13,821 nucleotides of DNA, from positions 4,636-18,456 of the forward strand of contig JAGQUY010000271.1 in the NCBI GenBank assembly GCA_020438245.1, written 5' to 3'. The position numbers were made by a program, and so were the translations under genes. The notes below the pieces were generated by a model. It saw only the letters and a program-made list of their open reading frames with translations. It searched no databases and was not told where the DNA came from. This document shows, one piece after another, positions 1-6,239 of the stretch; positions within the stretch are counted from its first letter, which is position 1; every line of letters starts with the position of its first letter. Source of the stretch: Bacteroidota bacterium (GTDB taxonomy: Bacteria; CLD3; SB21).

Positions 1-1431
1 CTGATTCGTTTGTCAATTACAGGGCCGGAAGGAGCAGCGTTTGGATATACCGATGCCGTTATGTCCGATCTTGTTGCCATGGTCAATGACTCCATCCCGG
101 AAAAAAAGATTTTCCTGACCGTAACAGCACCCGGGTTTTCCGGCTCGGGAGCCGTCAACACAGGGTTCGGAAGACTCGTTCTTTCGGAGCCCGATCAACG
201 ACAACGATCGCAGGATCAGGTTGCACAGTGGATGACGAATCAAGTTAGACGTTTTCCGGAAGCCCGTGTATTTGTCATTCAAGAACAGACCATCTCGGCC
301 TCGGGAAGCGGCCGCGGACTACCTGTGCAATACGTGTTGCAGGCGCCCAACTTCGAGCGGCTCAAAGAAGTCCTCCCTCTTTTCATGGATGAAGTGGCCA
401 AGGATAAAACGTTTCAAGGGTTTGACGTGAATTTGAAATTCAACCGTCCTGAGCTGCAGGTCGGGATCGATCGTGACCGTGCTCGCGCACTCGGCGTTTC
501 CAATCGTGATATTGCTCAGACCCTGCAACTGGCTTTGAGCGGGCAACGCTTCGGGTACTTCATCATGAACGGGAAACAATACCAGGTTATCGGACAGGTT
601 TCCAGAGTTAATCGAGATGAACCCATTGATTTACAGGCGCTGTATGTGCGCAATTCCCGTAACGAGCTTATCCAGATGGATAATCTAATAAGGGTGAATG
701 AGGATAGCGGGCCTCCCCAGCTTTATCACTTCAATCGGTATCAGGCGGCTACCGTATCCGCGGGGCTTGCACCCGGGAAAACAATCGGAGACGGCATTAA
801 AGCCATGGACGCCATCGCGAAGCGGGTACTCGACGATTCCTTCAGTACAACTTTGGCCGGTGCGTCCAGAGACTTTTCGGAAAGCTCCTCCAACATTTTC
901 TTTGCGTTTGTGCTGGCCTTGGTTCTCATCTATCTGGTGTTGGCGGCACAATTTGAAAGCTTTATTGATCCGTTTATAATCATGCTGACCGTACCTCTTG
1001 CCATTGCAGGCGCTATCCTCTCGCTTTGGTACTTTCAGCAAACACTCAATATCTTCAGCCAAATTGGCATCATCATGCTGATTGGAATCGTGACAAAAAA
1101 CGGAATTCTTATCGTGGAATTTGCCAATCAACTCAGGGAACGTGGAAAATCGGTAAACGATGCAATTGCCGAAGCTTCTGCCCTCCGATTTCGACCGATT
1201 CTGATGACAAGTCTCTCGACGGCGTTGGGGGCTCTTCCTATCGCTCTGGCGCTCGGCGCGGGTGCGAAAAGCCGAATTCCTATGGGAATTGTCGTCATCG
1301 GCGGGCTGATGTTCTCCCTGGTACTTACGTTGTTCGTCATACCTGCAATGTACAGGGTAATCAAAAAGGACACAGCCCATCTGCCCGTAAGGGAACCCGT
1401 TTCGGAGACTTTCGTTCCAGAAAACTCCTGA
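1..1431 (+). CDS. RND efflux pump inner-membrane subunit (AcrB/MexB-like HAE1 family), C-terminal part
   Basis: The reading frame is open at base 1 (Leu-Ile-Arg-Leu...), so this is the C-terminal 476 residues of a protein that would normally be about 1,020-1,060 long. It is the proton-driven inner-membrane subunit of a tripartite pump exporting drugs or other amphiphiles. The first ~290 residues are the second periplasmic porter/docking region (for example RDRARALGVSNRDIAQTLQ near 158-176). They are followed by the last five membrane helices: a helix ending VLAAQFESF, then LTVPLAIAGAILSLW, IGIIMLIGIVTKNGILIVEF, LSTALGALPIALALGAGA and VVIGGLMFSLVLTLFVIPAMY. These are classic TM8-TM12 signatures of HAE1 transporters. 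The stop is 5 nt before the next gene. The membrane-fusion partner and TolC-like channel are not in view and may lie upstream. Substrate cannot be told from sequence; family assignment is very secure. Confidence 0.96.
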   Translation: MIRLSITGPEGAAFGYTDAVMSDLVAMVNDSIPEKKIFLTVTAPGFSGSGAVNTGFGRLVLSEPDQRQRSQDQVAQWMTNQVRRFPEARVFVIQEQTISASGSGRGLPVQYVLQAPNFERLKEVLPLFMDEVAKDKTFQGFDVNLKFNRPELQVGIDRDRARALGVSNRDIAQTLQLALSGQRFGYFIMNGKQYQVIGQVSRVNRDEPIDLQALYVRNSRNELIQMDNLIRVNEDSGPPQLYHFNRYQAATVSAGLAPGKTIGDGIKAMDAIAKRVLDDSFSTTLAGASRDFSESSSNIFFAFVLALVLIYLVLAAQFESFIDPFIIMLTVPLAIAGAILSLWYFQQTLNIFSQIGIIMLIGIVTKNGILIVEFANQLRERGKSVNDAIAEASALRFRPILMTSLSTALGALPIALALGAGAKSRIPMGIVVIGGLMFSLVLTLFVIPAMYRVIKKDTAHLPVREPVSETFVPENS

Positions 1432-1436
1432 TCATC

Positions 1437-2336
1437 TTGAAAGTACTTTACTCCAACCAGTACTATGCGCCGATCGGTGAGCATCACGTTTTCCCCATGA
1501 GAAAATTCGAAGCCATCTACGAGACGCTGCGCGCGGAGGAGGTCTTTACTGAGGCAGATGTCATTCGACCCTATCCGGCGTCCGAAGAGGACCTGATGAC
1601 CGTCCATACCGTTGATTACCTCCATCGCCTCTCCGATGGTCTACTGACGAACTGGGAAAAAAGACTTCTAGGATTACCCTGGAGTGAGCAACTAGTAAAC
1701 CGCAGTAAGACAGCCGCCCAGGGAACACTTATGGCCGCGCGCATTGCGCTACGGACAGCCGCGGCGTGTAACATCGGTGGCGGAACACATCATGCGTTTC
1801 CGGATCGGGGTGAAGGGTTTTGCGTGTTAAACGACGTTGCCATCGCCATCAGGGTATTGCAACGGGATGGATGGATAAAAAAAGCGATGGTTGTAGATTT
1901 GGATGTCCATCAGGGCAACGGAACCGCTTTCATTTTTTCAGGTGATCCTTCAGTTTTCACTTATTCGATCCATGGGAAGAACAATTATCCGCTTCGGAAA
2001 ATCGCGGGTGACCTTGATCTTGCCCTTCCTGACGGAACCGGAGATGAAGTCTATCTGGCTTCCCTTAGGGAGTCGCTGTTACCGAAGATTTATGTCTTCA
2101 AGCCGGACATCGTTTTTTTTCTGGCGGGTGCTGATCCCTATATTAATGACAAACTGGGACGGTTGGCCCTCACCATTCCCGGTCTTCTTCTGCGGGATCA
2201 GCTTGTTGTTGAGCTTTGCAAGACAGCCAGCGTGCCATTGGTTACGGTATTAAGCGGTGGTTATGCCGAGCGGACAGAAGATACGGTTGAAATCCATTGC
2301 AATACCCTTAGGACGGTCAAGACTGTTTTTGGGTAA
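1437..2336 (+). CDS. HDAC11-like (class IV) histone deacetylase superfamily hydrolase
   Basis: Predicted zinc-dependent deacylase of 299 residues in the arginase/deacetylase fold. The start is set at TTG 1437, giving MKVLYSNQYYAPIGEHHVFPM, which is how these enzymes normally begin; the frame is open further upstream but only as an antisense-like shadow of the pump gene. Catalytic features are all present: tandem histidines 118-119 in GGGTHHAF, zinc ligands Asp156 and His158 in DLDVHQGNG, Asp233 in AGADPY, and the transition-state tyrosine 276 in SGGY. DRGEGFCVLND, DKLGRLALT and SGGYAERT resemble human HDAC11 and its bacterial relatives more than AcuC or class II enzymes. The substrate could be an acetyl- or fatty-acyl-lysine protein, an acetylpolyamine or another amide. 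It starts 5 nt after the efflux gene without a clear ribosome site, suggesting translational coupling. Confidence 0.93.
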   Translation: MKVLYSNQYYAPIGEHHVFPMRKFEAIYETLRAEEVFTEADVIRPYPASEEDLMTVHTVDYLHRLSDGLLTNWEKRLLGLPWSEQLVNRSKTAAQGTLMAARIALRTAAACNIGGGTHHAFPDRGEGFCVLNDVAIAIRVLQRDGWIKKAMVVDLDVHQGNGTAFIFSGDPSVFTYSIHGKNNYPLRKIAGDLDLALPDGTGDEVYLASLRESLLPKIYVFKPDIVFFLAGADPYINDKLGRLALTIPGLLLRDQLVVELCKTASVPLVTVLSGGYAERTEDTVEIHCNTLRTVKTVFG

Positions 2337-2401
2337 CCGAAGGGAATTTATTTCAACAATCCTCGTTCAATTATTCAAGATTTCCAAAGAGTGAGCAGAA
2401 T

Positions 2402-2794
2402 ATGAATAGCCTAAAATCATTGACAGACCCGACCGAACTGGAGGAATTTCTCGAATCCTCCTTCGATCGTCCTCTCCTGGTTTTCAAACACAGCTCAACG
2501 TGCGGAACCAGTCATGCAGCCCATGAAGAATTGATGCGTTTTCTTCAGAATGCCCAACCGGGCTTTGACACCGCCCTGATTACCGTTCAAGCGGCACGCC
2601 CGCTTTCCAATCTGATCGCAGATCGATTGGGCATTCCTCATCAAAGCCCGCAGGCACTCCTCGTTAGAAACGGTAAGGCAGTATGGCACAAGAGTCATCA
2701 TAACATTACGTTCGAATCTCTCTCCAAAGCGATCCAAGAAAATGCCCGTCACAATGAGCCGTCGAAATCGTTCAATTCAATCTCACCGATTTGA
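2402..2794 (+). CDS. ytxJ: YtxJ/BrxC-like monothiol bacilliredoxin
   Basis: Thioredoxin-fold protein of 130 residues resembling the bacillithiol-system redox protein YtxJ (BrxC), which removes bacillithiol from S-bacillithiolated proteins in the cytoplasm. The single cysteine, Cys34, lies in FKHSSTCGTSHAAHEEL, matching the family's monothiol site (usually T-C-P-I-S; here T-C-G-T-S). The C-terminal half has the family pattern SPQALLVRNGKAVWHKSH followed by N-I-T. There is no signal peptide and no second cysteine. The ATG at 2402 is the only sensible start, although its ribosome site is weak. It lies 65 nt after the deacetylase and may be cotranscribed. The last 46 nt overlap, tail to tail, the gene on the opposite strand; these codons encode a tail beyond the conserved domain. 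Its presence implies that the host makes bacillithiol or a related thiol. Confidence 0.88.
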   Translation: MNSLKSLTDPTELEEFLESSFDRPLLVFKHSSTCGTSHAAHEELMRFLQNAQPGFDTALITVQAARPLSNLIADRLGIPHQSPQALLVRNGKAVWHKSHHNITFESLSKAIQENARHNEPSKSFNSISPI

Positions 2795-3390
2795 CTTTCC
2801 AACTGCCTGGAGAATTGCAGCAACACTTCCCTGAGCCTTGTCCTACAGGAATCCTGCACCTCGTACCTGTAGTGGTCACCCAAAACAGACAGCGAATCTG
2901 ACAAAAACATCTTCATATCTTTAAGGTGTTTTTTCTCTCTGACAAAGATGCTTCGTTCCCTTATCCGAGCTTCAATGGTTTGCGTGTGTAATCCGGGCGG
3001 CTTGATCACTTCAATTGACGGCGGCGTTACGCGGAGTGTTTTGCCATCCACCTCAAATCTCCATTTGGGAGAGTTGAGATTGACGTAGTACGTGTACTCA
3101 ACAAAACACGTCACTTCCACCGTTGCATGCCCGATCTCACTTCCGAACAGCGTTGACATCAGACGGGCTAGCGGAGTCCCCGATTGGATTTCCCGCACAA
3201 TGTGCTCCTCAACCGTTTTCCGAGCCAGTACCAAGTCACTTCGACCCTCGAGACGATTTACATACGAAACAAAGCGCTGACCAATATCCTCCCGCGGTGC
3301 ACTCTCTGCACACTGACGGAAGAAAAGAGCGCCAGCCAATAACCCAACGATAGTACCCGCGAATAATCCCAGGGTAAACGTCTTAGCCAT
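2749..3390 (-). CDS. Membrane-anchored protein of unknown function, possibly DUF4230-like
   Basis: A 213-residue protein with an N-terminal membrane helix (about residues 5-24, LGLFAGTIVGLLAGALFF) and the rest presumably outside the cytoplasm. The pattern of the body - LVLARKTVEEHIVREIQ, then EVTCFVEYTYYVNLNSPKW, then LRVTPPSIEVIKPP - recalls DUF4230 proteins, in which a beta-rich core reading 'pseudo-substrate of the membrane' precedes a helical C-terminus; this is a resemblance by eye, not a proven match. The C-terminal third is helical and charged, with a single cysteine in the mature part. The start at 3390 has a GGAG ribosome site seven bases upstream. It follows the next upstream minus-strand gene by 36 nt and probably shares its transcript. 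Function unknown. Confidence 0.75.
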   Translation of the reverse strand: MAKTFTLGLFAGTIVGLLAGALFFRQCAESAPREDIGQRFVSYVNRLEGRSDLVLARKTVEEHIVREIQSGTPLARLMSTLFGSEIGHATVEVTCFVEYTYYVNLNSPKWRFEVDGKTLRVTPPSIEVIKPPGLHTQTIEARIRERSIFVREKKHLKDMKMFLSDSLSVLGDHYRYEVQDSCRTRLREVLLQFSRQLESQIGEIELNDFDGSL

Positions 3391-3426
3391 GAATTGCTCC
3401 GTGTGCCAATGATTAAAGGGAAGGGT

Positions 3427-4104
3427 CTATTTCTTTCGACTGCCTGCCAACCGTACAAAAGTATCCCGTGAGCTGAATCCTCCTTTCTTCAAATAACTCG
3501 AATACCATCCGCGATGCGGTTGAACGAAAAAAGGTGGTCCGTCGCCATTGAGTTCGAAATCCTGCGCCAATTGGTTTTTTTCGAAACGAAGGTCAATTGC
3601 AGCATGAACTAACGTGTCCGTCTGGAGAAAGACGACCTCCACGTAAAATGCACCGGATTCCCGATCATGGTAGTTGAGAAAACACACCCCTTCGTCAAAG
3701 CGAAGCACGGACGTGTCTGTTGGCATAAAAATGGTTGAAATCAATTCTGAACGAACAACGAAGGAATCGTTTCTTGGAGAAAACGTGGAAAACGAAACCA
3801 TATCCTCGTTGTTCCAGTATAGCGTATCATGGCTCCGGCGTGCGTCATCGGATCCCGGCAAGCTGTCTTTAGGGATCGTTATCAGGTAAATAGACTTGCA
3901 GACCAAATTGCCGCCGTGGATCATAACCAAATGACTATCCACTTCCGTGGAATCATATCGAACCTGGAGGTATGCACCTTGAAAGGCGGCCGGGAATGTC
4001 AGTACGTCTGCAGCGCCATCAGGCTGTGGCGTTATAAAGAAGACCGGATCACGACAGACACGAGGATACACAAGAAGAAGAAGAGTTAGTACGACGAGCC
4101 TCAT
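3427..4104 (-). CDS. Exported protein of unknown function
   Basis: A 225-residue protein that I do not recognise. I chose the ATG at 4104 because it places a signal-peptide-like segment at the very N-terminus (MRLVVLTLLLLVYPRVC); an in-frame ATG at 4143 would add 13 residues that spoil this and run into a promoter candidate. The mature part is polar and looks beta-rich, with many alternating hydrophobic stretches (YLQVRYDSTEV, AFYVEVVFLQTDTLVHAAIDL). It has two mature cysteines at most (LVCKSIYL and GVCFLNY), which could form a disulphide. A run of aromatic and proline residues (PPFFVQPHRGWYSSYL) lies near the C-terminus. It is the first gene of a two-gene minus-strand unit with the membrane-anchored protein downstream. 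A periplasmic or surface location is inferred. Confidence 0.72.
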   Translation of the reverse strand: MRLVVLTLLLLVYPRVCRDPVFFITPQPDGAADVLTFPAAFQGAYLQVRYDSTEVDSHLVMIHGGNLVCKSIYLITIPKDSLPGSDDARRSHDTLYWNNEDMVSFSTFSPRNDSFVVRSELISTIFMPTDTSVLRFDEGVCFLNYHDRESGAFYVEVVFLQTDTLVHAAIDLRFEKNQLAQDFELNGDGPPFFVQPHRGWYSSYLKKGGFSSRDTFVRLAGSRKK

Positions 4105-4120
4105 ATCAGCTGCGCGCCCA

Positions 4121-4149
4121 TTGACAATACAGGCGGGAAACAATATCTT
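4121..4149 (+). promoter_or_regulatory. Sigma70-like promoter for the small membrane protein gene
   Basis: A perfect TTGACA at 4121-4126 and TATCTT at 4144-4149 are separated by 17 bp. The expected transcript start near 4156 leaves an 18-nt leader before the ATG at 4174. Position, spacing and orientation support the short gene being real. Confidence 0.6.
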
Positions 4150-4153
4150 TCAA
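4124..4153 (-). promoter_or_regulatory. Candidate divergent promoter for the exported protein gene
   Basis: Read on the minus strand, TTGAAA (4153-4148) and TATTGT (4129-4124) are 18 bp apart, 20 nt upstream of the ATG at 4104. The elements overlap the plus-strand promoter almost completely. The -10 element is only a 4/6 match, so this is a tentative call. Confidence 0.35.
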
Positions 4154-4173
4154 AAGACGTAAGAAGAAGCGAT

Positions 4174-4368
4174 ATGATCAAGTTCATACTGTGGTGCATT
4201 CTCCTCGTGCTTTGTTGGCCGCTCGCCCTTGCGGTTCTGATCGTATACCCGTTTGTCTGGTTGATGTTGCTTCCTTTCCGTCTGGTCGGACTGGCCGTCG
4301 GCGGAGTTTTCCATCTTATGTGGAGCATCGTTGTCTTTCCAGCCAAACTTATCTCCGGACGTCTGTAA
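4174..4368 (+). CDS. Small double-spanning membrane protein
   Basis: A 64-residue, extremely hydrophobic protein: a first helix at about residues 3-30 (ILWCILLVLCWPLALAVLIV then YPFVWLML) and a second at about 36-58 (LVGLAVGGVFHLMWSIVVF), ending in a basic tail, FPAKLISGRL. It has two cysteines in the first helix. There is an AAGAAG ribosome site nine bases before the ATG and a good promoter immediately upstream. It sits alone on the plus strand between two minus-strand genes, and its stop is one base from the end of the convergent hydrolase gene. No function can be assigned; small proteins of this kind often modulate larger membrane proteins, but that is only analogy. The residue composition argues against a chance frame. 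Confidence 0.72.
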   Translation: MIKFILWCILLVLCWPLALAVLIVYPFVWLMLLPFRLVGLAVGGVFHLMWSIVVFPAKLISGRL

Positions 4369-4369
4369 G

Positions 4370-5581
4370 TCAATCCTCTCCAAACATGACGAAATTGATT
4401 CCCTCCCGCAACTGATCAAATGTCATCGGTGCGTGTTCTCCGCCCTTGATGACAACGCTCTTGTATCGTATGGCATTCTTGTCGAGCAACTGTTTGGATT
4501 GTTCAAAAACAGTTTTCCGGATATCAGACTCAAATTCTCCCAACGCCAGATAGTATTTTACATGCTGTTTGGAAAGATGATCCATCTTGCCCGGCTCATT
4601 GTAGCTGATTCGACTTCCTGAGATTATTCCCCCGCAAAAGAAATACGGGTAGCGGTGTGAAATGGCCCAACTCAAATCGCCACCCAACGAAAATCCCGTT
4701 AACACGACCTTTGTCTCGTCTACAGAATACTCCTGCGACAGACGTTTGAGGTCGTTCAAGACCTTTTCTTCGTATCGGTGAATACAGGCACTGAAGCCCA
4801 TCCAGGAGTGATCGGTTGTGGATCCGTATCCGGCAGGCAAGACGACGATAAACTCCTTGCGTTTTCTTTCCGTCTTGTCTGCGAACAGTCCTTGAAGTAA
4901 GGATTCCATGGGTGTTGATCCATGCGCACCTCCCATGCCCACATAATTTTCGAAAAGACCTTCCGCGGACATGCCGGTTGGAGGCAGAAATACGAGCACA
5001 GGATATTTTCGATTTTTGTCAAACTGCGGTGGCAACAGGATTTTGCTGTTTTCCTTAATTTCCAATTCAAATCCGGGGTCCAGTGTGAGCGCATTGGGCT
5101 TGACCGGAGTTACCGTCGTGGACGACGAAGAAGACGTAGTTGTCGCAGAAGGCTTGGCGACAACCGTTGAAGACGACTGACTTGAGATTATCTCCGTTGA
5201 ACCGGACGCAACTTGACCGCTTCCAGCCGTGCAGGTTAGTCTTTTCAGTTCTCGTCCATCAGCCGCCCTGATCACAACTGTCCAAACACCATCTATACCC
5301 AGTGTTTTGAAAGCATACGTCCTCATTGAAGCGTAGGGAAGATTCAATGGCGTGGTGTGTTGCATTTTGTCGTTGCAAATCCATTCAACTGAAATAGATG
5401 ACCCGGGCGTGGCCTCGTTGACACGCATCCACAGGTAAGCCTTTTGACCGCTGGCAAATGCCGTTTTCGGATTGACCGCATTCAAGCTGACGACATTTTC
5501 ACACAGCGTAGCCTCCCCGATGATTTGTCCCGTAACCTGTCCAGATAGAACCATCAAGAACCCCATTGCCATCCAACGCAT
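4370..5581 (-). CDS. Secreted alpha/beta hydrolase (esterase type) with N-terminal DUF2914-like domain
   Basis: A 403-residue exported protein. Residues 1-18 form a signal peptide (MGFLMVLSGQVTG). Residues ~24-117 look like a DUF2914 domain: a beta-rich module with an F-x-x-G-Q...Y-L-W start and the G-V-W-T-V-V-I-R-A-A-D-G-R-E-L end typical of that family. A Ser/Thr/Val-rich low-complexity linker follows at ~125-160. Residues ~165-400 are an alpha/beta hydrolase resembling feruloyl/PHB-depolymerase-type esterases, with nucleophile Ser298 in the elbow GFSLGG, a probable catalytic His383 in GGEHAP, and an acid candidate at Asp353. An oxyanion-region motif, VFLPPTGM, lies near 197-204. The ATG at 5581 has a GGAG ribosome site. 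The likely substrate is an ester of a polysaccharide, polymer or small molecule outside the cell; the specific one is unknown. Confidence 0.85.
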   Translation of the reverse strand: MRWMAMGFLMVLSGQVTGQIIGEATLCENVVSLNAVNPKTAFASGQKAYLWMRVNEATPGSSISVEWICNDKMQHTTPLNLPYASMRTYAFKTLGIDGVWTVVIRAADGRELKRLTCTAGSGQVASGSTEIISSQSSSTVVAKPSATTTSSSSSTTVTPVKPNALTLDPGFELEIKENSKILLPPQFDKNRKYPVLVFLPPTGMSAEGLFENYVGMGGAHGSTPMESLLQGLFADKTERKRKEFIVVLPAGYGSTTDHSWMGFSACIHRYEEKVLNDLKRLSQEYSVDETKVVLTGFSLGGDLSWAISHRYPYFFCGGIISGSRISYNEPGKMDHLSKQHVKYYLALGEFESDIRKTVFEQSKQLLDKNAIRYKSVVIKGGEHAPMTFDQLREGINFVMFGED

Positions 5582-5616
5582 CGTTCACTCCTCTGTTTTT
5601 CTTGCAGGATGCATGT

Positions 5617-5628
5617 CAAACCGGTTTG
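5617..5628. promoter_or_regulatory. 12-bp perfect palindrome in the hydrolase leader
   Basis: CAAACCGGTTTG is its own reverse complement and lies between the candidate promoter and the start of the hydrolase gene, about 36 bp upstream of the ATG. It could be an operator for a dimeric regulator; no regulator is identified and a chance palindrome cannot be excluded. Confidence 0.3.
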
Positions 5629-5673
5629 TTCGTTCGACACGATAAGCCAAGTTAAACATAGGATGCCCGGGAT

Positions 5674-5702
5674 ATTATTGCAATGCTCTAATTCTATTTC
5701 AA
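5674..5702 (-). promoter_or_regulatory. Sigma70-like promoter for the hydrolase gene
   Basis: On the minus strand TTGAAA (5702-5697) and AATAAT (5679-5674) are 17 bp apart, each a 5/6 match to consensus. The predicted start near 5667 gives a leader of about 85 nt. It lies just downstream of the FHA-gene terminator, consistent with a new transcription unit beginning here. Confidence 0.55.
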
Positions 5703-5719
5703 CGGGATCGTACCGAGTA

Positions 5720-5753
5720 TAAAAAGAAAACCCTGCCGCAACACGACAGGGTT
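5720..5753 (-). terminator. Intrinsic terminator after the phosphatase-FHA unit
   Basis: Read on the minus strand, AACCCTGTCG and CGGCAGGGTT pair to form a 10-bp stem (one G-U wobble) with a TGTTG loop, followed directly by a T-rich run, TTCTTTTTAT. It begins 36 nt after the stop codon of the FHA gene. This is a textbook Rho-independent terminator. Confidence 0.88.
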
Positions 5754-5789
5754 GTATAGGCAACCAATAATCCGGTCTACGTGTGTCAT

Positions 5790-6161
5790 CTAATGTCCCG
5801 GCGACATAATCGATGTGTCTCCGGGTTTTTTCTTGTTCTTGAAATTCAGCGTGCGAATCCCTTCTTCATCAAGGATTCTGAAAGTGAAGTTCCCTACGAC
5901 AAATTCGTCGGTCAAGTTCAGCGCTCGAAGCTCTTTGGCGCCGATTCGTTCCCCATTGACCAGCGTTCCATTGGTGCTCCCGGCATCTCTCACAAAAGCC
6001 TGTCCGTTTCGAATCCCCACGCTTGCATGATGACGCGAAATGGAAGAATTATCAATGACAATGTGGCTGTCGATAGACCGACCTATCATTAACTCCATAC
6101 CCTCATCAATTCTGTGCCTACGACCGGTATCCGTCTCAAGAAGGTATACTACAGTACTCAT
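5790..6161 (-). CDS. FHA-domain phosphothreonine-binding protein
   Basis: A 123-residue cytoplasmic protein that is essentially one forkhead-associated domain, which binds phosphothreonine peptides. The start at 6161 is chosen for its GGAGG ribosome site six bases upstream; an ATG 14 codons earlier lacks one. Key residues are visible: GRS at 27-29, S-R-H-H at 42-45 and G-S-T-N-G-T at 61-66, the invariant FHA loop residues. The sheet-forming N-terminus STVVYLLETDTGRRHRI and the FRILDEEG end complete the domain. A short basic tail (NFKNKKKPG) follows. It lies 78 nt downstream of the PP2C phosphatase gene on the same strand, ahead of a terminator, so the two form a plausible operon in which phosphorylated partner proteins are recognised by one and a Ser/Thr-phosphate is removed by the other. 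No kinase is in the window. Confidence 0.93.
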   Translation of the reverse strand: MSTVVYLLETDTGRRHRIDEGMELMIGRSIDSHIVIDNSSISRHHASVGIRNGQAFVRDAGSTNGTLVNGERIGAKELRALNLTDEFVVGNFTFRILDEEGIRTLNFKNKKKPGDTSIMSPGH

Positions 6162-6239
6162 GGTTGACCTCCGATGGTTTACCTGCGTAAATCTGCTTAT
6201 CAAGGTAGGCCATATCTATATCCGAGACCGTGACGGGCA

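Noticed and set aside
685..1380. Long minus-strand open frame (231 codons) across the RND gene
   Set aside because: It has a low-complexity, charged composition typical of a shadow frame opposite a hydrophobic gene and no ribosome site; the plus frame is an unmistakable RND transporter.
1026..1436. Upstream in-frame extension of the deacetylase
   Set aside because: The extension lies inside the RND gene in another frame, is unlike any deacetylase N-terminus, and the family start matches TTG 1437.
5099..5200. Simple-sequence region rich in GAC/GAA/GTC in the hydrolase gene
   Set aside because: It encodes the Ser/Thr/Val linker between the two domains and shows no exact repeat unit; no phase-variable tract is evident.
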